Shown here piece by piece: positions 43,029 to 52,014 of a stretch of DNA of 64,000 nucleotides. Under the pieces are notes generated by a model. That model was not told where the DNA came from. It did not search any database and worked only from the letters and a program-made list of their open reading frames with translations. The position numbers were made by a program, and so were the translations under genes. Positions within the stretch are counted from its first letter, which is position 1. The number at the start of each line of letters is the position of its first letter. Source of the DNA: Mesorhizobium_B sp035998495 (GTDB taxonomy: Bacteria; Pseudomonadota; Alphaproteobacteria; Rhizobiales; Rhizobiaceae); assembly GCA_035998495.1 (NCBI GenBank), contig DASYHP010000031.1:62001-126000 (forward strand), written 5' to 3'.

Positions 43029-43715
43029 TCACACGCCGAGATAGCGGTCCCGCAGATCGGCGCTCAGCGCGCGCGACGACCCGGTCCAGACGGTGCGCCC
43101 GTTTTCGAGAAGCGTGCAGCGGTCGGCGACCGGCAAGAGTTCGGTCAGAGACTTGTCCACGATCAAAATGGACTGGCCGACCGCTTTCAGGGTCCGGATC
43201 GCCGCCCAGATGTCCTGCCGGATCACTGGGGCCAAGCCTTCCGTGGCCTCGTCCAGCACCAAGAGGACCGGGTTGGTCATCAGCGCCCGGCCGAGGCTGA
43301 GCATCTGCTGCTCGCCGCCTGAAAGGGTGCTGGCGAGCTGGTTGCGGCGCTCGGCCAACCGGGGAAACAGGTCTTCGACGCGGGCTTGCGTCCAATGGCC
43401 CGAACGCGCCGCGGCGAGCAGATTTTCGGCCACCGAAAGGTTGGGGAAGCAGCGCCGCCCTTCCGGCACGAGGCCCAAGCCCAGCCGCGCGATCCGGTGC
43501 GGCGGGCGGCGGGCGATGTCGGCGCCCCGGAAGCGCAACGTGCCCGCCCTAGGTGGCGTCAGGCCGAAGATCGCGCGCACCGTGGTGGTCTTGCCCATGC
43601 CGTTGCGGCCCATCAGCGCCACGACCTCGCCTTCGCCGACGGACAAGTCCACGCCGAACAGCGCCTGGACCGGGCCGTAGGCCGCCTCGATGCCGGCCGC
43701 CTCCAGAAGGCTCAT
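43029..43715 (-). CDS. livF: branched-chain amino acid/amide ABC transporter ATP-binding protein LivF-like
   Basis: A 228-residue ATPase of the LivF type. Walker A GRNGMGKTT, signature TLSGGEQQMLSLGRAL and Walker B LLVLDEATEGLAPVIR are complete. It is last of the minus-strand Liv cluster and overlaps livG by 4 bases. The family transports branched-chain amino acids, urea or short amides; the ligand depends on the binding protein encoded at 46646. Confidence 0.9.
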   Translation of the reverse strand: MSLLEAAGIEAAYGPVQALFGVDLSVGEGEVVALMGRNGMGKTTTVRAIFGLTPPRAGTLRFRGADIARRPPHRIARLGLGLVPEGRRCFPNLSVAENLLAAARSGHWTQARVEDLFPRLAERRNQLASTLSGGEQQMLSLGRALMTNPVLLVLDEATEGLAPVIRQDIWAAIRTLKAVGQSILIVDKSLTELLPVADRCTLLENGRTVWTGSSRALSADLRDRYLGV

Positions 43716-44461
43716 GCCTCGTCTCCGAGATAGGCGCGGCGCACCTCGGGATGCTTTCGGATCTCCTCCACCGTTCCCGTGGCGATGATGCGCCCATAGA
43801 CGAGCACGGAGATGCGGTCGGCCAGCGCGAAGACCGCGTCCATGTCGTGCTCCACAAGCAGGATCGGCGCTTCCGCCCTCAGCCCGTCAAGGAAGCTGGT
43901 GAGGCTTTTGGCGCCGTCGGGGCCCATGCCGGCCATGGGCTCGTCGAGCAGGAAGATTTTTGGCCGGAGCGCCAGCGCGGCAGCGATTTCGAGCCTTCGG
44001 CGCTCGCCGTGGGAAAGCTCGGCCGCGCGAACGTTTCCACGATCGCCCAAGCCCACCTGCTCCAGCATGGCCTGCGCGGATTCCGTCAACGAGCGGTCCG
44101 CCAACACCGAGCGGAAGAAGCGGAAGCTTTGGCCCTGCCGGCCCTGCGCCGCCAGCATGACGTTGCGCAGGGCGGAGTATTCCGGGATCAGCGAGGAGAC
44201 CTGGAAGGTGCGCCCAAGCCCGCGTTTCGCCCGCGCGGCGGCGCTGAGGCCGAGCATGTTTTCGCCGCCGAGCCTGATCTCGCCGTGATCGGGGCGGATC
44301 GTGCCCGCGATCTGGCCGATGAGCGTCGATTTGCCCGCCCCGTTCGGGCCGATCAGCGCGTGGATCTCGTTCGCGCGCACGTCGAGGCTCACATTGTCGG
44401 TCACGACCAGCGCGCCGAAGCTCTTGGAAAGCCCTTGGATGTCGAGCACCGCGTCAGCCAT
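43712..44461 (-). CDS. livG: branched-chain amino acid/amide ABC transporter ATP-binding protein LivG-like
   Basis: A 249-residue ATPase of the LivG type. Walker A GPNGAGKST, the signature in ELSHGERRRLEIAAALA (H for the usual G in LSGGE) and Walker B IFLLDEPMAGMGPDGA are seen. LSHGE is normal for LivG-type subunits. It overlaps livM by 8 bases on one side and livF by 4 on the other, so the cluster is translationally coupled. Confidence 0.9.
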   Translation of the reverse strand: MADAVLDIQGLSKSFGALVVTDNVSLDVRANEIHALIGPNGAGKSTLIGQIAGTIRPDHGEIRLGGENMLGLSAAARAKRGLGRTFQVSSLIPEYSALRNVMLAAQGRQGQSFRFFRSVLADRSLTESAQAMLEQVGLGDRGNVRAAELSHGERRRLEIAAALALRPKIFLLDEPMAGMGPDGAKSLTSFLDGLRAEAPILLVEHDMDAVFALADRISVLVYGRIIATGTVEEIRKHPEVRRAYLGDEA

Positions 44462-45425
44462 GGCGCGCCCGGCCCGCGATCAGGCCCACCAGCCCGCCGC
44501 GCGCGAACAGCACCACGCCGAGCAGCACGAGCCCCAGAAACAACTGCCAGCGGTCGGTCAGGCCGCCCAGCGCATATTCAAAGCCCACATAAAGCGTCGC
44601 TCCGACCAGCGGGCCGAACAGGCGCCCGACCCCGCCCAGGATGATGAGCACGATCAGCTCGCCCGAAAGGTGCCAGGACAGCATGGACGGGCTTACGAAG
44701 CGGTTCAAATCGGCGAACAGCGCGCCGGCCAGGCCCGTGACCGCCGCCGAGATCACGAAGGCCAGGAGGCGCACGGGGAAGGGGTTCACGCCCACGGCCG
44801 CCAACCGCACCTCGTTCTGACGCGCCGCCTGCAGGGCCGCGCCGAAGCGCGACCGCGCAAGCCGGTCGAAGAAGAGGAGCGCCAGGCCAAGCAGCGCGGC
44901 GCAGACCGCGAAGAACGGCAGCGGCTTCAGCGTGTCGAGGCCGGGAAAGGCGTTGCGGACATAGAAGGACAGCCCGTCCTCGCCGCCATAGGCCGGCCAG
45001 GACACCGCGAAGAAGAAGGCCATCTGCGCGAAGGCCAGCGTGATCATGATGAAATAGACGCCTGAGGTCCGCAGGCTGATCGCGCCGATGATGGCGGCGA
45101 GCAGCACCGAGGCGATGGTGGCGGCGACCCAGATCACCGGCATGGACTTGGTGCCGGGGAGTCCGAAGAGGAGCGGCGCGCCCTCGAAGGCATGAACGGC
45201 CAGGATGCCGGCGACATAGCCGCCCAGGCCGAAAAAGGCCGCATGTCCGAAGGAGACGAGCCCGCCCAGCCCCAACGCGATGTTAAGCCCGGTGGCGGCG
45301 AGCGCCAGGATCGCCACGCGTGTGGCGAGCGTCACGTAGAAACTCTCGCCCATGGCCTCCGCCAGGAGCACGGCGCCCAGGAAGAGCGCGGCGAAAACGA
45401 GGTTGAAGACGCCTTCCCGGCTCAT
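44454..45425 (-). CDS. livM: branched-chain amino acid/amide ABC transporter permease LivM-like
   Basis: A 323-residue membrane protein with about eight spans. GLNIALGLGGLVSFGHAAFF near residue 42 is the characteristic LivM loop, and the second conserved segment is GELIVLIILGGVGRLFG near 260. The C-terminus is short and basic. It is 7 bases after livH and overlaps livG. Confidence 0.9.
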   Translation of the reverse strand: MSREGVFNLVFAALFLGAVLLAEAMGESFYVTLATRVAILALAATGLNIALGLGGLVSFGHAAFFGLGGYVAGILAVHAFEGAPLLFGLPGTKSMPVIWVAATIASVLLAAIIGAISLRTSGVYFIMITLAFAQMAFFFAVSWPAYGGEDGLSFYVRNAFPGLDTLKPLPFFAVCAALLGLALLFFDRLARSRFGAALQAARQNEVRLAAVGVNPFPVRLLAFVISAAVTGLAGALFADLNRFVSPSMLSWHLSGELIVLIILGGVGRLFGPLVGATLYVGFEYALGGLTDRWQLFLGLVLLGVVLFARGGLVGLIAGRARHG

Positions 45426-45432
45426 CGCGCCC

Positions 45433-46353
45433 TCACGCCGTCGCCGGGAACAGGCCCCGCGGCCGTACCGCCAGCACCAGCGCCATCACGAGATAGATCA
45501 GGATGGAGGCGAGCGCTGCACCCACGGAGGCCGCCGCCGAAGGGCCGAAAAAGGCCGACAGTAGCGACGGCAAGAGCGCGCGGCCCATCGTGTCCACGAC
45601 GCCCACGATCAGCGCGCCGACCAGCGCGCCGCGGATCGAGCCGATGCCGCCGATCACGATGACCACGAAGGCGAGGATGAGCACCGGCTCCCCCATGCCG
45701 ACCTGCACGGACTGCAGCGCGCCCACCAATGCGCCGGCCAAGCCGGCGAGCGCGGCGCCCAGGGCGAAGACGATCGTGTAGAGCAGGCGGATATCGACGC
45801 CCAGCGCCGCGATCATCTCGCGATCGGATTCGCCCGCGCGAATCCGCATGCCGAGCCTTGTCTTGCCGATGAGAAGGAAAAGGCCGGCCGCCACGAGAAG
45901 GCCTGCGCCGATGATGGCGAGGCGATAGACCGGGTATTGCGACCCGCCGGGCAGGGGCACGGCGCCCTGCAGGAGCGCGGGGATGTTGAGGTAGAGCGGA
46001 AAGGAGCCGAACAGCCAGCGCACGGATTCGGAAAAGATGAGGATCAGCGCGAAGGTCGCCAGCACCTGGTCGAGATGGTCGCGGTCGTAAAGCCGGCGGA
46101 TCACCAGCACCTCGACCAGCGCGCCGGCGATCGCCGCCGCAGCCAGGCTCGCCACGAGGCCCAGCCAGAACGAGCCTGTCCAGGCGGCGACAGTCGCGCA
46201 GGCGAAGGCGCCCACCATGTAGAGCGCGCCGTGGGCCAGGTTGATCAGGCCCATGACGCCGAAGATCAGCGTCAGCCCGGCGGCCATGAGGAAGAGCATG
46301 ACGCCGAGCTGAAGCCCGTTCAGGAGCTGCTCGAGGATGAGGGCGGCGGGCAC
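45433..46353 (-). CDS. livH: branched-chain amino acid/amide ABC transporter permease LivH-like
   Basis: A 306-residue membrane protein with about eight spans. LEQLLNGLQLGVMLFLMAAG at the start, GLTLIFGVMGLINLAHGALY near 27, and FVVIVIGGIGSIRGALVGAL near 225 are LivH landmarks. It is separated from the binding-protein gene by 292 bases that contain an imperfect palindromic repeat. That insertion between the binding protein and the permeases may lower permease expression relative to the binding protein. Confidence 0.9.
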   Translation of the reverse strand: MPAALILEQLLNGLQLGVMLFLMAAGLTLIFGVMGLINLAHGALYMVGAFACATVAAWTGSFWLGLVASLAAAAIAGALVEVLVIRRLYDRDHLDQVLATFALILIFSESVRWLFGSFPLYLNIPALLQGAVPLPGGSQYPVYRLAIIGAGLLVAAGLFLLIGKTRLGMRIRAGESDREMIAALGVDIRLLYTIVFALGAALAGLAGALVGALQSVQVGMGEPVLILAFVVIVIGGIGSIRGALVGALIVGVVDTMGRALLPSLLSAFFGPSAAASVGAALASILIYLVMALVLAVRPRGLFPATA

Positions 46354-46425
46354 CAGGGCTCCCTAGAGCAGCTTGCGCGAACGGAGCATTGGATAACCAA
46401 CTCGGCTTGACGTCGGCGCCTCCAT

Positions 46426-46536
46426 CCTCCTCCCCCTTGTGGGGAGGGGTAAGGGGTGGGGGTGCACACGCTGCGGGATGAAAGTGATCGGGCCGTTAAC
46501 CCCACCCTCAATCCCTCCCCACAAGGGGGAGGGAGG
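46426..46536. repeat. intergenic palindromic repeat between the binding protein and livH
   Basis: The arms 46426-46462 and 46500-46536 are imperfect inverted copies centred on TCCCCCTTGTGGGGAGGG; both arms also end in GGGTGGGG or its complement. It is a different element from that at 6975 but similar in style. The rest of 46354-46645 carries no gene that I can support. The hairpin would lie in the transcript from the binding-protein gene to livH. Confidence 0.65.
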
Positions 46537-46645
46537 CGCGCTAGCCTTCCTCGCACCAAGCTGCTTCGGCTCCAACCGGAGATGTTCCGTCAGGCAGACC
46601 ACTCCTCCCAGCGACTGAACCATTCAAGCGGCCGCGCCGCCGATC

Positions 46646-47782
46646 CTACATCTGGCACTCGCCGGCATAGGCGTCCTTGTGGTCGGTGAAGGCGGTGTCC
46701 ACGATCTTGTTGGTGATGACGTCGCCCTGCTTCACCACCTCGCGGATATAGATGTCCTGGATGGGATGGTTGTTGGTGTTGAAGCTGAATTTGCCGCGCA
46801 CCGAATCGAAATCAGCCGCCTTCAGCGCCGCCCGGAACGCCTCCTTGTCGTCCACGCCGGCCTTTCCGAGGGCCGACAGGATCAGGTTCGCCGTGTCGTA
46901 GGCCTGCGCGGCGTAGACTGACGGCAGCCGCCCGTATTCGGCCTGGAAGGCTTCCACGAAGGCCTTGTTAGCGGGGTTGTCGAGGTCGGGCGACCAGGAC
47001 GCGGAGTTCCTGACACCCAGCGCCGCGTCGCCGATCGCCGGCAGCACGTCCTGGCTGAAGGAGAAAGCCGGCCCCATCAAAGGCAGGCCGACGCCGGATT
47101 GGGCGTATTGCTTGGTGAAGGCGATGCCCATGCCGCCGGGCAGGAAGATGAACACGCCGTCGGCGCCCGAAGCGCGGATCTGCGCGATCTCGGCGGCATA
47201 GTCGGTCTGGCCGAGCTGGGTGTAGACCTCGCCCGCGAGCTCGCCCTTGTAATAGCGCTTGAAGCCGGCGAGCGAATCCTTCCCCGCCGGGTAGTTGGGC
47301 GCCATGATGAACATCTTCTTGTGCGCCTCGTTGGCGTATTGCCCCATGGCCTCGTGGAAGTTGTCGTTCTGGTAGGCGACGTTGAAATAATTGGGGTTGC
47401 ATCCCGCGCCGGCGAGCTGCGAGGGCCCGGCGTTCGGCGACAGATAGATGATGTCCTGCGCCGTGACGGAGGGCACCACGGCCATGGCGAGGTTCGACCA
47501 GACGATGCCGGTCAAGAGATCGACGCCGTCGCTCTGCACCATCTTGTCGGCGATCTGCACGGCCAGTTCCGGCTTCTGGGCGTCGTCCTCCACGACCAGC
47601 TCGATCTCGTTGTTCCCGGCCTGCTTCAGCGCGAGCTGGAAGCCGTCGCGGATGTCCACGCCCAGCCCCGCGCCGCCGCCCGACAGCGTCGTGATCATGC
47701 CGATCTTCACGGGCTCGGCGAAGGCCGGGGCCGAGACGCCCGCGAGCAGGGCGAAAAGGCCGACAGCGATTGCGCTTCTCAT
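46646..47782 (-). CDS. Liv-type ABC transporter substrate-binding protein
   Basis: A 378-residue periplasmic protein of the type I (LivJ/AmiC-like) fold. The Sec signal is residues 1-22 (SAIAVGLFALLAGVSAPAFA); the mature part begins EPVKIGMITTLSGGGAG, the usual LivK-type opening. I chose ATG 47782 because GGGAGGAAC lies 5 bases upstream; an earlier ATG (47803) would place that ribosome site inside the gene. Residues such as YLSPNAGPSQLAG and FIMAPNYPAGKDSLAGF are typical of the family. It leads the Liv operon on the minus strand. Ligand not deducible: amino acids and small amides are the family options. Confidence 0.88.
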   Translation of the reverse strand: MRSAIAVGLFALLAGVSAPAFAEPVKIGMITTLSGGGAGLGVDIRDGFQLALKQAGNNEIELVVEDDAQKPELAVQIADKMVQSDGVDLLTGIVWSNLAMAVVPSVTAQDIIYLSPNAGPSQLAGAGCNPNYFNVAYQNDNFHEAMGQYANEAHKKMFIMAPNYPAGKDSLAGFKRYYKGELAGEVYTQLGQTDYAAEIAQIRASGADGVFIFLPGGMGIAFTKQYAQSGVGLPLMGPAFSFSQDVLPAIGDAALGVRNSASWSPDLDNPANKAFVEAFQAEYGRLPSVYAAQAYDTANLILSALGKAGVDDKEAFRAALKAADFDSVRGKFSFNTNNHPIQDIYIREVVKQGDVITNKIVDTAFTDHKDAYAGECQM

Positions 47783-47967
47783 TCGTGTTCCTCCCATTTT
47801 CATCGAGAGCCGGCCCGTTTGTCCGGGTTCCGCCGGCTTGCGGCTTGTTCAGGCCGTCACCTTTCCGCAACCCGGACGCGCTTGTCCAGCCCCGGGCGAA
47901 AGCGTTCCGTGCCCCTCCGCACCGATCCGACGCTCATGCACGGGACGGGCCGCGCCCGTCGCGCGGC

Positions 47968-48001
47968 AAAAAGAAAAGGGCCGCCGGAAACGGCGGCCCT
48001 C
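47968..48001 (-). terminator. intrinsic terminator of the phoX gene
   Basis: On the minus strand the stem GGGCCGCC / GGCGGCCC (47978-47999, loop GTTTC) is followed by TTTTCTTTTT. It lies 20 bases after the phoX stop. This is a complete intrinsic terminator and separates phoX from the Liv operon downstream. The remainder of 47783-48020 shows nothing else. Confidence 0.85.
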
Positions 48002-48020
48002 GATCCTTCGGTGTCGGGGG

Positions 48021-50123
48021 TCAGACGGCGATCTTGCCGCCGCCCTGCTTGGTGATGACCACCACCGAGGGGCGCGGCGGCATGTTCGGCTGAAAATCCG
48101 GCCAGCGCGTGGACGGATCGTCGAAGGTGGACTTGCGGCCGAACTCCGGCCAGTCCTCGCCGCCTTCGGCCGGATGCTGGACGGCGACGAAGAGCGACTG
48201 CGTGTCCGGCGTGAAGAACGGCCCGCAGAGCTCCGCGCCGACCGGGCAGCGGAAGAAGTGCACGGATGTCGGCCTTTCGCCTTCGCGCGACAGCGCCCAG
48301 AGCCCGTCCGCGCGGCCGGTGTCCTCGGCGCTGTTGCCGTCCGTCGAGATCCACAGCCGGTCCTCGGCGTCGATGACGCAGTTGTCGGGCATGCCGAACC
48401 AGCCGTTCGCGGACGTTTCCGGGCTGAAGGTGGCGCCGACCTCGGCCACCGACGGGTCGCCGCACTGGACCAGGATATCCCAGGTGAACTCGGTGGCGGC
48501 ATGGTCGCCGTCGGGCGCCTTCATCTCGACGATATGGCCGAACTTGTTGTCTGGGCGCGGATTAGCGGGGTCAACCTGCTCGGGCTTGCGGCGCGTGTTG
48601 TTGGTCAGCATGACGAAGATGCTGCCGTCGCGTCCCGGCGAGATGTCCTCGGGCCGGTCCATCTTGGTGGCGCCGAGCGCGTCCGCGGCAAGCCGGGTCT
48701 TGATCAGCACTTCGGCTTGGTTGGCGAAGCCGTTCTCGGCCGTCAGCTTGCCCTCGCCATGGGTGAGGGGCAGCCAGGTGCCCTTGCCCGTGTCGTCATA
48801 GCGGGCCACGTAAAGCGTGCCCTCGTCGAGCAGGTTCAGGTTGGCGGCGCGGTCGTCGGGGTTGTAGGCGCCGGCGGTGACGAACTTGTAGACATAGTCG
48901 AAGCGCTCGTCGTCGCCCATGTAGACGACCACGCGGCCGTCCTTGTTGACGATGTTCTCCGCGCCCTCATGTTTGACCCGGCCGAGCGCGGTGCGCTTCT
49001 TCGGCATCGAGTTCGGGTCCGTCGGATCGATCTCCACGACCCAGCCGAAGCGGTTGGACTCCTTCGGCTCCTTTGTCACCTCGAAGCGGTCGTGGAAGCG
49101 GTTCCAGGCATACCAGTCTCCCGGCACGCCATAGCGCTCCATCGCCGCATAGCCTCCCAGGCCTTCGAGGACTTCCTTGCGCCGCGCCGCCACCGCCGCG
49201 TCGCGCTCGTCCTGCGCCTTGGTCATGGCCTTCTCGTCCTCATAACCCTCCGCGGGACCGACCACGGGCAGGCCCTCTTCAGGGATCGCCACGCCGAAAT
49301 AGCCGTTGAAGTTCTCCTCCGCCGCGAGCCAAGTGCCCCAGGGCGTAACGCCGCCGGCGCAGTTGTTGAGCATGCCGCGCACGCGCGTGCCGGTCGGGTC
49401 GGCATTGGTTCTCAGGAGTTCGTGGCCGGCGGCCGGGCCGGTGATCTCCATCTCCGTCTCGGCGGTGATGCGCCGGTTGAAAGGTGAGTCCTTCACCACC
49501 TGCCAGCGGCCATCCTCCTTGCGGATCTCCACGATCGACCCGCCATGCGCCATCATCTCGACGTCCACGAGCTCCCTGGTCATCTTGGCGAAGTCTTCGT
49601 CGTCCTGCACCGTCATGCCGGGAAACATCAGCTCCTCGGTCGTGTATTCGTGCTGGGCGACGAGCAGCGCCCGCTCGGACGTGTCGGTCTCGCCTGGCAG
49701 CGGCACGAGTCCGATATAGTCGTTGTTGTAGCCGAACTGGCGGGCCTGCTTCTCGGCCGTCTGGCTGCGCGGGTCGAACTCGGGCGCGCCGGCGAAGATC
49801 GGGTCGCCCCAGCGCAAGAGCACGTCGGCATTGTAGCCTTCGGCCACGTGATGCTTGTCATCAACCCCGGCCACGATCTCCTTGAAGTTGAACTTCGAGG
49901 CCGCCTGGGCGCGGGCCGGATCGGCGGCGACCAGCGCCAGCGGGCTCACCGTCGAGGAGATCGCGGTGACGGCCAGCGCCCCCTTGATGAAGCCGCGGCG
50001 CGAGTAGCGGCGGGAGATGATCTCGCCCATGGTTGGATTGGCCGTGGCGTTGGCGCCGTCATCGCCCATGTCTTCCGGGGTGCGGTACCGCTTGCGGGGA
50101 TCGTCAACAACATGCTTGGTCAT
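48021..50123 (-). CDS. phoX: PhoX-family alkaline phosphatase, Tat-exported
   Basis: A 700-residue protein of the PhoX (DUF839) family. The Tat signal SRRGFIKGAL lies at residues 41-50, followed by a hydrophobic stretch ending near AQA at about 75. An extended polar N-terminus precedes it. The catalytic region includes LNNCAGGVTPWGTWLAAEEN, GRVKHEGAENI and RPEDISPGRDG, which fit the calcium/iron PhoX site. The enzyme releases phosphate from organic phosphate esters in the periplasm. ATG 50123 follows GGGAGGAGG. A Pho-box-like site lies 99 bases upstream, so induction by phosphate starvation through PhoB is likely. Confidence 0.9.
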   Translation of the reverse strand: MTKHVVDDPRKRYRTPEDMGDDGANATANPTMGEIISRRYSRRGFIKGALAVTAISSTVSPLALVAADPARAQAASKFNFKEIVAGVDDKHHVAEGYNADVLLRWGDPIFAGAPEFDPRSQTAEKQARQFGYNNDYIGLVPLPGETDTSERALLVAQHEYTTEELMFPGMTVQDDEDFAKMTRELVDVEMMAHGGSIVEIRKEDGRWQVVKDSPFNRRITAETEMEITGPAAGHELLRTNADPTGTRVRGMLNNCAGGVTPWGTWLAAEENFNGYFGVAIPEEGLPVVGPAEGYEDEKAMTKAQDERDAAVAARRKEVLEGLGGYAAMERYGVPGDWYAWNRFHDRFEVTKEPKESNRFGWVVEIDPTDPNSMPKKRTALGRVKHEGAENIVNKDGRVVVYMGDDERFDYVYKFVTAGAYNPDDRAANLNLLDEGTLYVARYDDTGKGTWLPLTHGEGKLTAENGFANQAEVLIKTRLAADALGATKMDRPEDISPGRDGSIFVMLTNNTRRKPEQVDPANPRPDNKFGHIVEMKAPDGDHAATEFTWDILVQCGDPSVAEVGATFSPETSANGWFGMPDNCVIDAEDRLWISTDGNSAEDTGRADGLWALSREGERPTSVHFFRCPVGAELCGPFFTPDTQSLFVAVQHPAEGGEDWPEFGRKSTFDDPSTRWPDFQPNMPPRPSVVVITKQGGGKIAV

Positions 50124-50221
50124 AGGGGCCTCCTCCCTTGGCTTCCGGCGAAATTGCCGGTGGCTGCGGCGACATTGCCGGCGCAAAGATTCCCATTAGC
50201 CGGCTCGGCTACCATAGATCC

Positions 50222-50239
50222 GTGTCTGCGGAATGACAG
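50222..50239 (-). promoter_or_regulatory. candidate Pho box upstream of phoX
   Basis: On the minus strand, CTGTCAT, a 4-base spacer TCCG, and CAGACAC give the 7-4-7 layout of the PhoB site (two direct CTGTCAT-like halves). The first half is perfect and the second matches 5 of 7. TATGGT, a possible -10, starts 5 bases downstream (50216-50211), closer than usual. Confidence 0.5.
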
Positions 50240-50292
50240 CGCCCAGGCTGCGAGCGCACCGAACGTGCCATCCGGTTCCCGACGGTCGGCGC

Positions 50293-50928
50293 TTAGCGCC
50301 CGATGGTGTCGGCCACCGTCCCCACGATAAGCGCGGCGGAAGCCGCGCCCGGGTCCATGTGGCCGATGCTGCGCTCGCCCAGCCGCGACGCGCGGCCCTT
50401 GGTGGCCAGCATGGCCTTCGTGGCCTCCGCGCCCTCGCGTGCCGCGGCCGCTGCGGCCGTGAGGATGGCGCCCAGCGGCTCGCCCCGGTCGAGCGCGGCC
50501 TGCGCGGCTTCGGCCGCCGGTGCCCAGGCGTCCACCATGGTCTTTTCGCCCGGCTCGGCCTTGCCGCGTTCCCGGACGCCTTGCGCCATGGCCAGGAGGG
50601 CGCGGGCGAAGCCGTCGCGGTCGAGGACGGCATGGCCCTTGGCGGCGGCGCCCGCCCGCATGAAGGCGGTGGCGTAAAGGGGGCCGGCCGACGCGCCGAC
50701 CGCGTTCAGGAAGGAGCGGGCGGCCGCGTTGAACACGGCGGCGGGGTCTGGATCTTCGAGCCTGGACAGCGCGTCCGTGACGGCGGAGAAGCCGATGCTC
50801 ATGGAAACGCCGTGATCGCCGTCGCCGATGGCGCCGTCGAGTTCCGACAGACGGTCCTTCTCCGTCTCGACCCGCGTGGCGATCGCCTCGAACAGGGCGA
50901 TCAGTTGCTTGGCGGTGACGGCGTCCAT
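50293..50928 (-). CDS. dhaL: dihydroxyacetone kinase subunit L-like
   Basis: A 211-residue protein of the DhaL family, which binds ADP/ATP through magnesium. LDGAIGDGDHGVSMSIGFSA near residue 28 is the nucleotide-binding signature, and GASAGPLYATAFMRAG near 77 is conserved. It is 46 bases downstream of dhaK. No DhaM (phosphotransfer subunit) gene is near, so the pair might use ATP directly or rely on a PTS gene elsewhere. DhaK/DhaL homologues also phosphorylate tetruloses such as erythrulose. Confidence 0.85.
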   Translation of the reverse strand: MDAVTAKQLIALFEAIATRVETEKDRLSELDGAIGDGDHGVSMSIGFSAVTDALSRLEDPDPAAVFNAAARSFLNAVGASAGPLYATAFMRAGAAAKGHAVLDRDGFARALLAMAQGVRERGKAEPGEKTMVDAWAPAAEAAQAALDRGEPLGAILTAAAAAAREGAEATKAMLATKGRASRLGERSIGHMDPGAASAALIVGTVADTIGR

Positions 50929-50974
50929 GCGGGGCTCTCGGGTGTGGGGCGGGGAGGAGAGGGTGCGCCGCCGC

Positions 50975-51982
50975 TCAGCCGGAGCGGAACATGGCGCAGT
51001 CGCAAGGGTGATCGAGAAGCTCGGCCAGTTCGTCGTCGAGCGCCATCAGCGTGATCGACATGCCCGCCATCTCCAGCGAGGTGCAATAAGGGCCGACCAG
51101 CGTGCGGTGGACACTGATGTTCTCTCCCGCGAGGCGTTCGGCCACGCGGCGGTTGGCGACATAGAGCTCCATCAGCGGCGTCGAGCCGAGTGAGTTGACG
51201 AGCACGGCCGCCCGGCGCGCCTCGCCGCGGGGGAACTCGGCCAGGATGCGGTCGAGCATGTCGTCCACAACGGCGTCGGCCGCTTGAAGCGGCCCGCGCA
51301 TGACCCCGGGCTCGCCATGGATGCCCATGCCGATCTCCATCTCGTCCTCGCCGAGCTCGAAGTTCGGCCGCCGCGTCTGGGGCAGCGAGCAGGGCGACAG
51401 CGCCACGCCCACCGTGAACGTGTTCTCGTTGGCCTTTCGCGCGACGCGCTCCACCTCGTCGAGCGGCAGCATCTTGTCGGCGGCCGCGCCCGCCGCCTTG
51501 AAGATGAACACGTTGCCGGCCACGCCGCGGCGCTCGGCCTTCCTGTCGAGCGGGGCGGAGGCCACGTCGTCGGTGGTGACCACCGTGCGGACCTCGATGT
51601 CCTCCATCGCCGCCATCTCCGCCGCCATGTCGAAATTCATCACGTCGCCGGCATAGTTGCCGTAGAGGAACAGCACGCCGCCGCCGCTGTTCACCGCCTT
51701 GGCGCATTCCAGGATCGGGTCGGGCGGGGGCGAGGCGAACACGTTGCCCGCCGGGCAGGCGTCGGCCAGGCCCTTGCCGACATAGCCAAGGAATGTCGGC
51801 TCATGGCCCGAGCCGCCGCCCACCACGACGCCCACCTTGCCCGGCCGGTTCGCCTCCACGGCGACGATCGAGCGGGGGCTGTGCGGCAGTTGACGCACAT
51901 GGCCGGGATGCGCCTTGACGATGCCCTCCAGCATCTCCTCGACGACATATCTGGGGTCGTTGATCAGCTTCTTGGTCTTCAT
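50975..51982 (-). CDS. dhaK: dihydroxyacetone kinase subunit K-like
   Basis: A 335-residue protein of the DhaK family. VVVGGGSGHEPTFLGYVGKG near residue 47 forms the phosphate loop, VLFLYGNYAGDVMNFD contains conserved Asp, and EMEIGMGIHGEPGVM near 217 supplies the His that binds the substrate covalently as a hemiaminal. GGGAGGGG sits just before the ATG. It lies 32 bases downstream of the M32 peptidase gene and 46 upstream of dhaL. Dihydroxyacetone is the usual substrate; a C4 ketose relevant to the polyol locus is an alternative. Confidence 0.88.
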   Translation of the reverse strand: MKTKKLINDPRYVVEEMLEGIVKAHPGHVRQLPHSPRSIVAVEANRPGKVGVVVGGGSGHEPTFLGYVGKGLADACPAGNVFASPPPDPILECAKAVNSGGGVLFLYGNYAGDVMNFDMAAEMAAMEDIEVRTVVTTDDVASAPLDRKAERRGVAGNVFIFKAAGAAADKMLPLDEVERVARKANENTFTVGVALSPCSLPQTRRPNFELGEDEMEIGMGIHGEPGVMRGPLQAADAVVDDMLDRILAEFPRGEARRAAVLVNSLGSTPLMELYVANRRVAERLAGENISVHRTLVGPYCTSLEMAGMSITLMALDDELAELLDHPCDCAMFRSG

Positions 51983-52014
51983 GGTTTTCCCCTCCCTTGC
52001 CCCATGACCACCGA

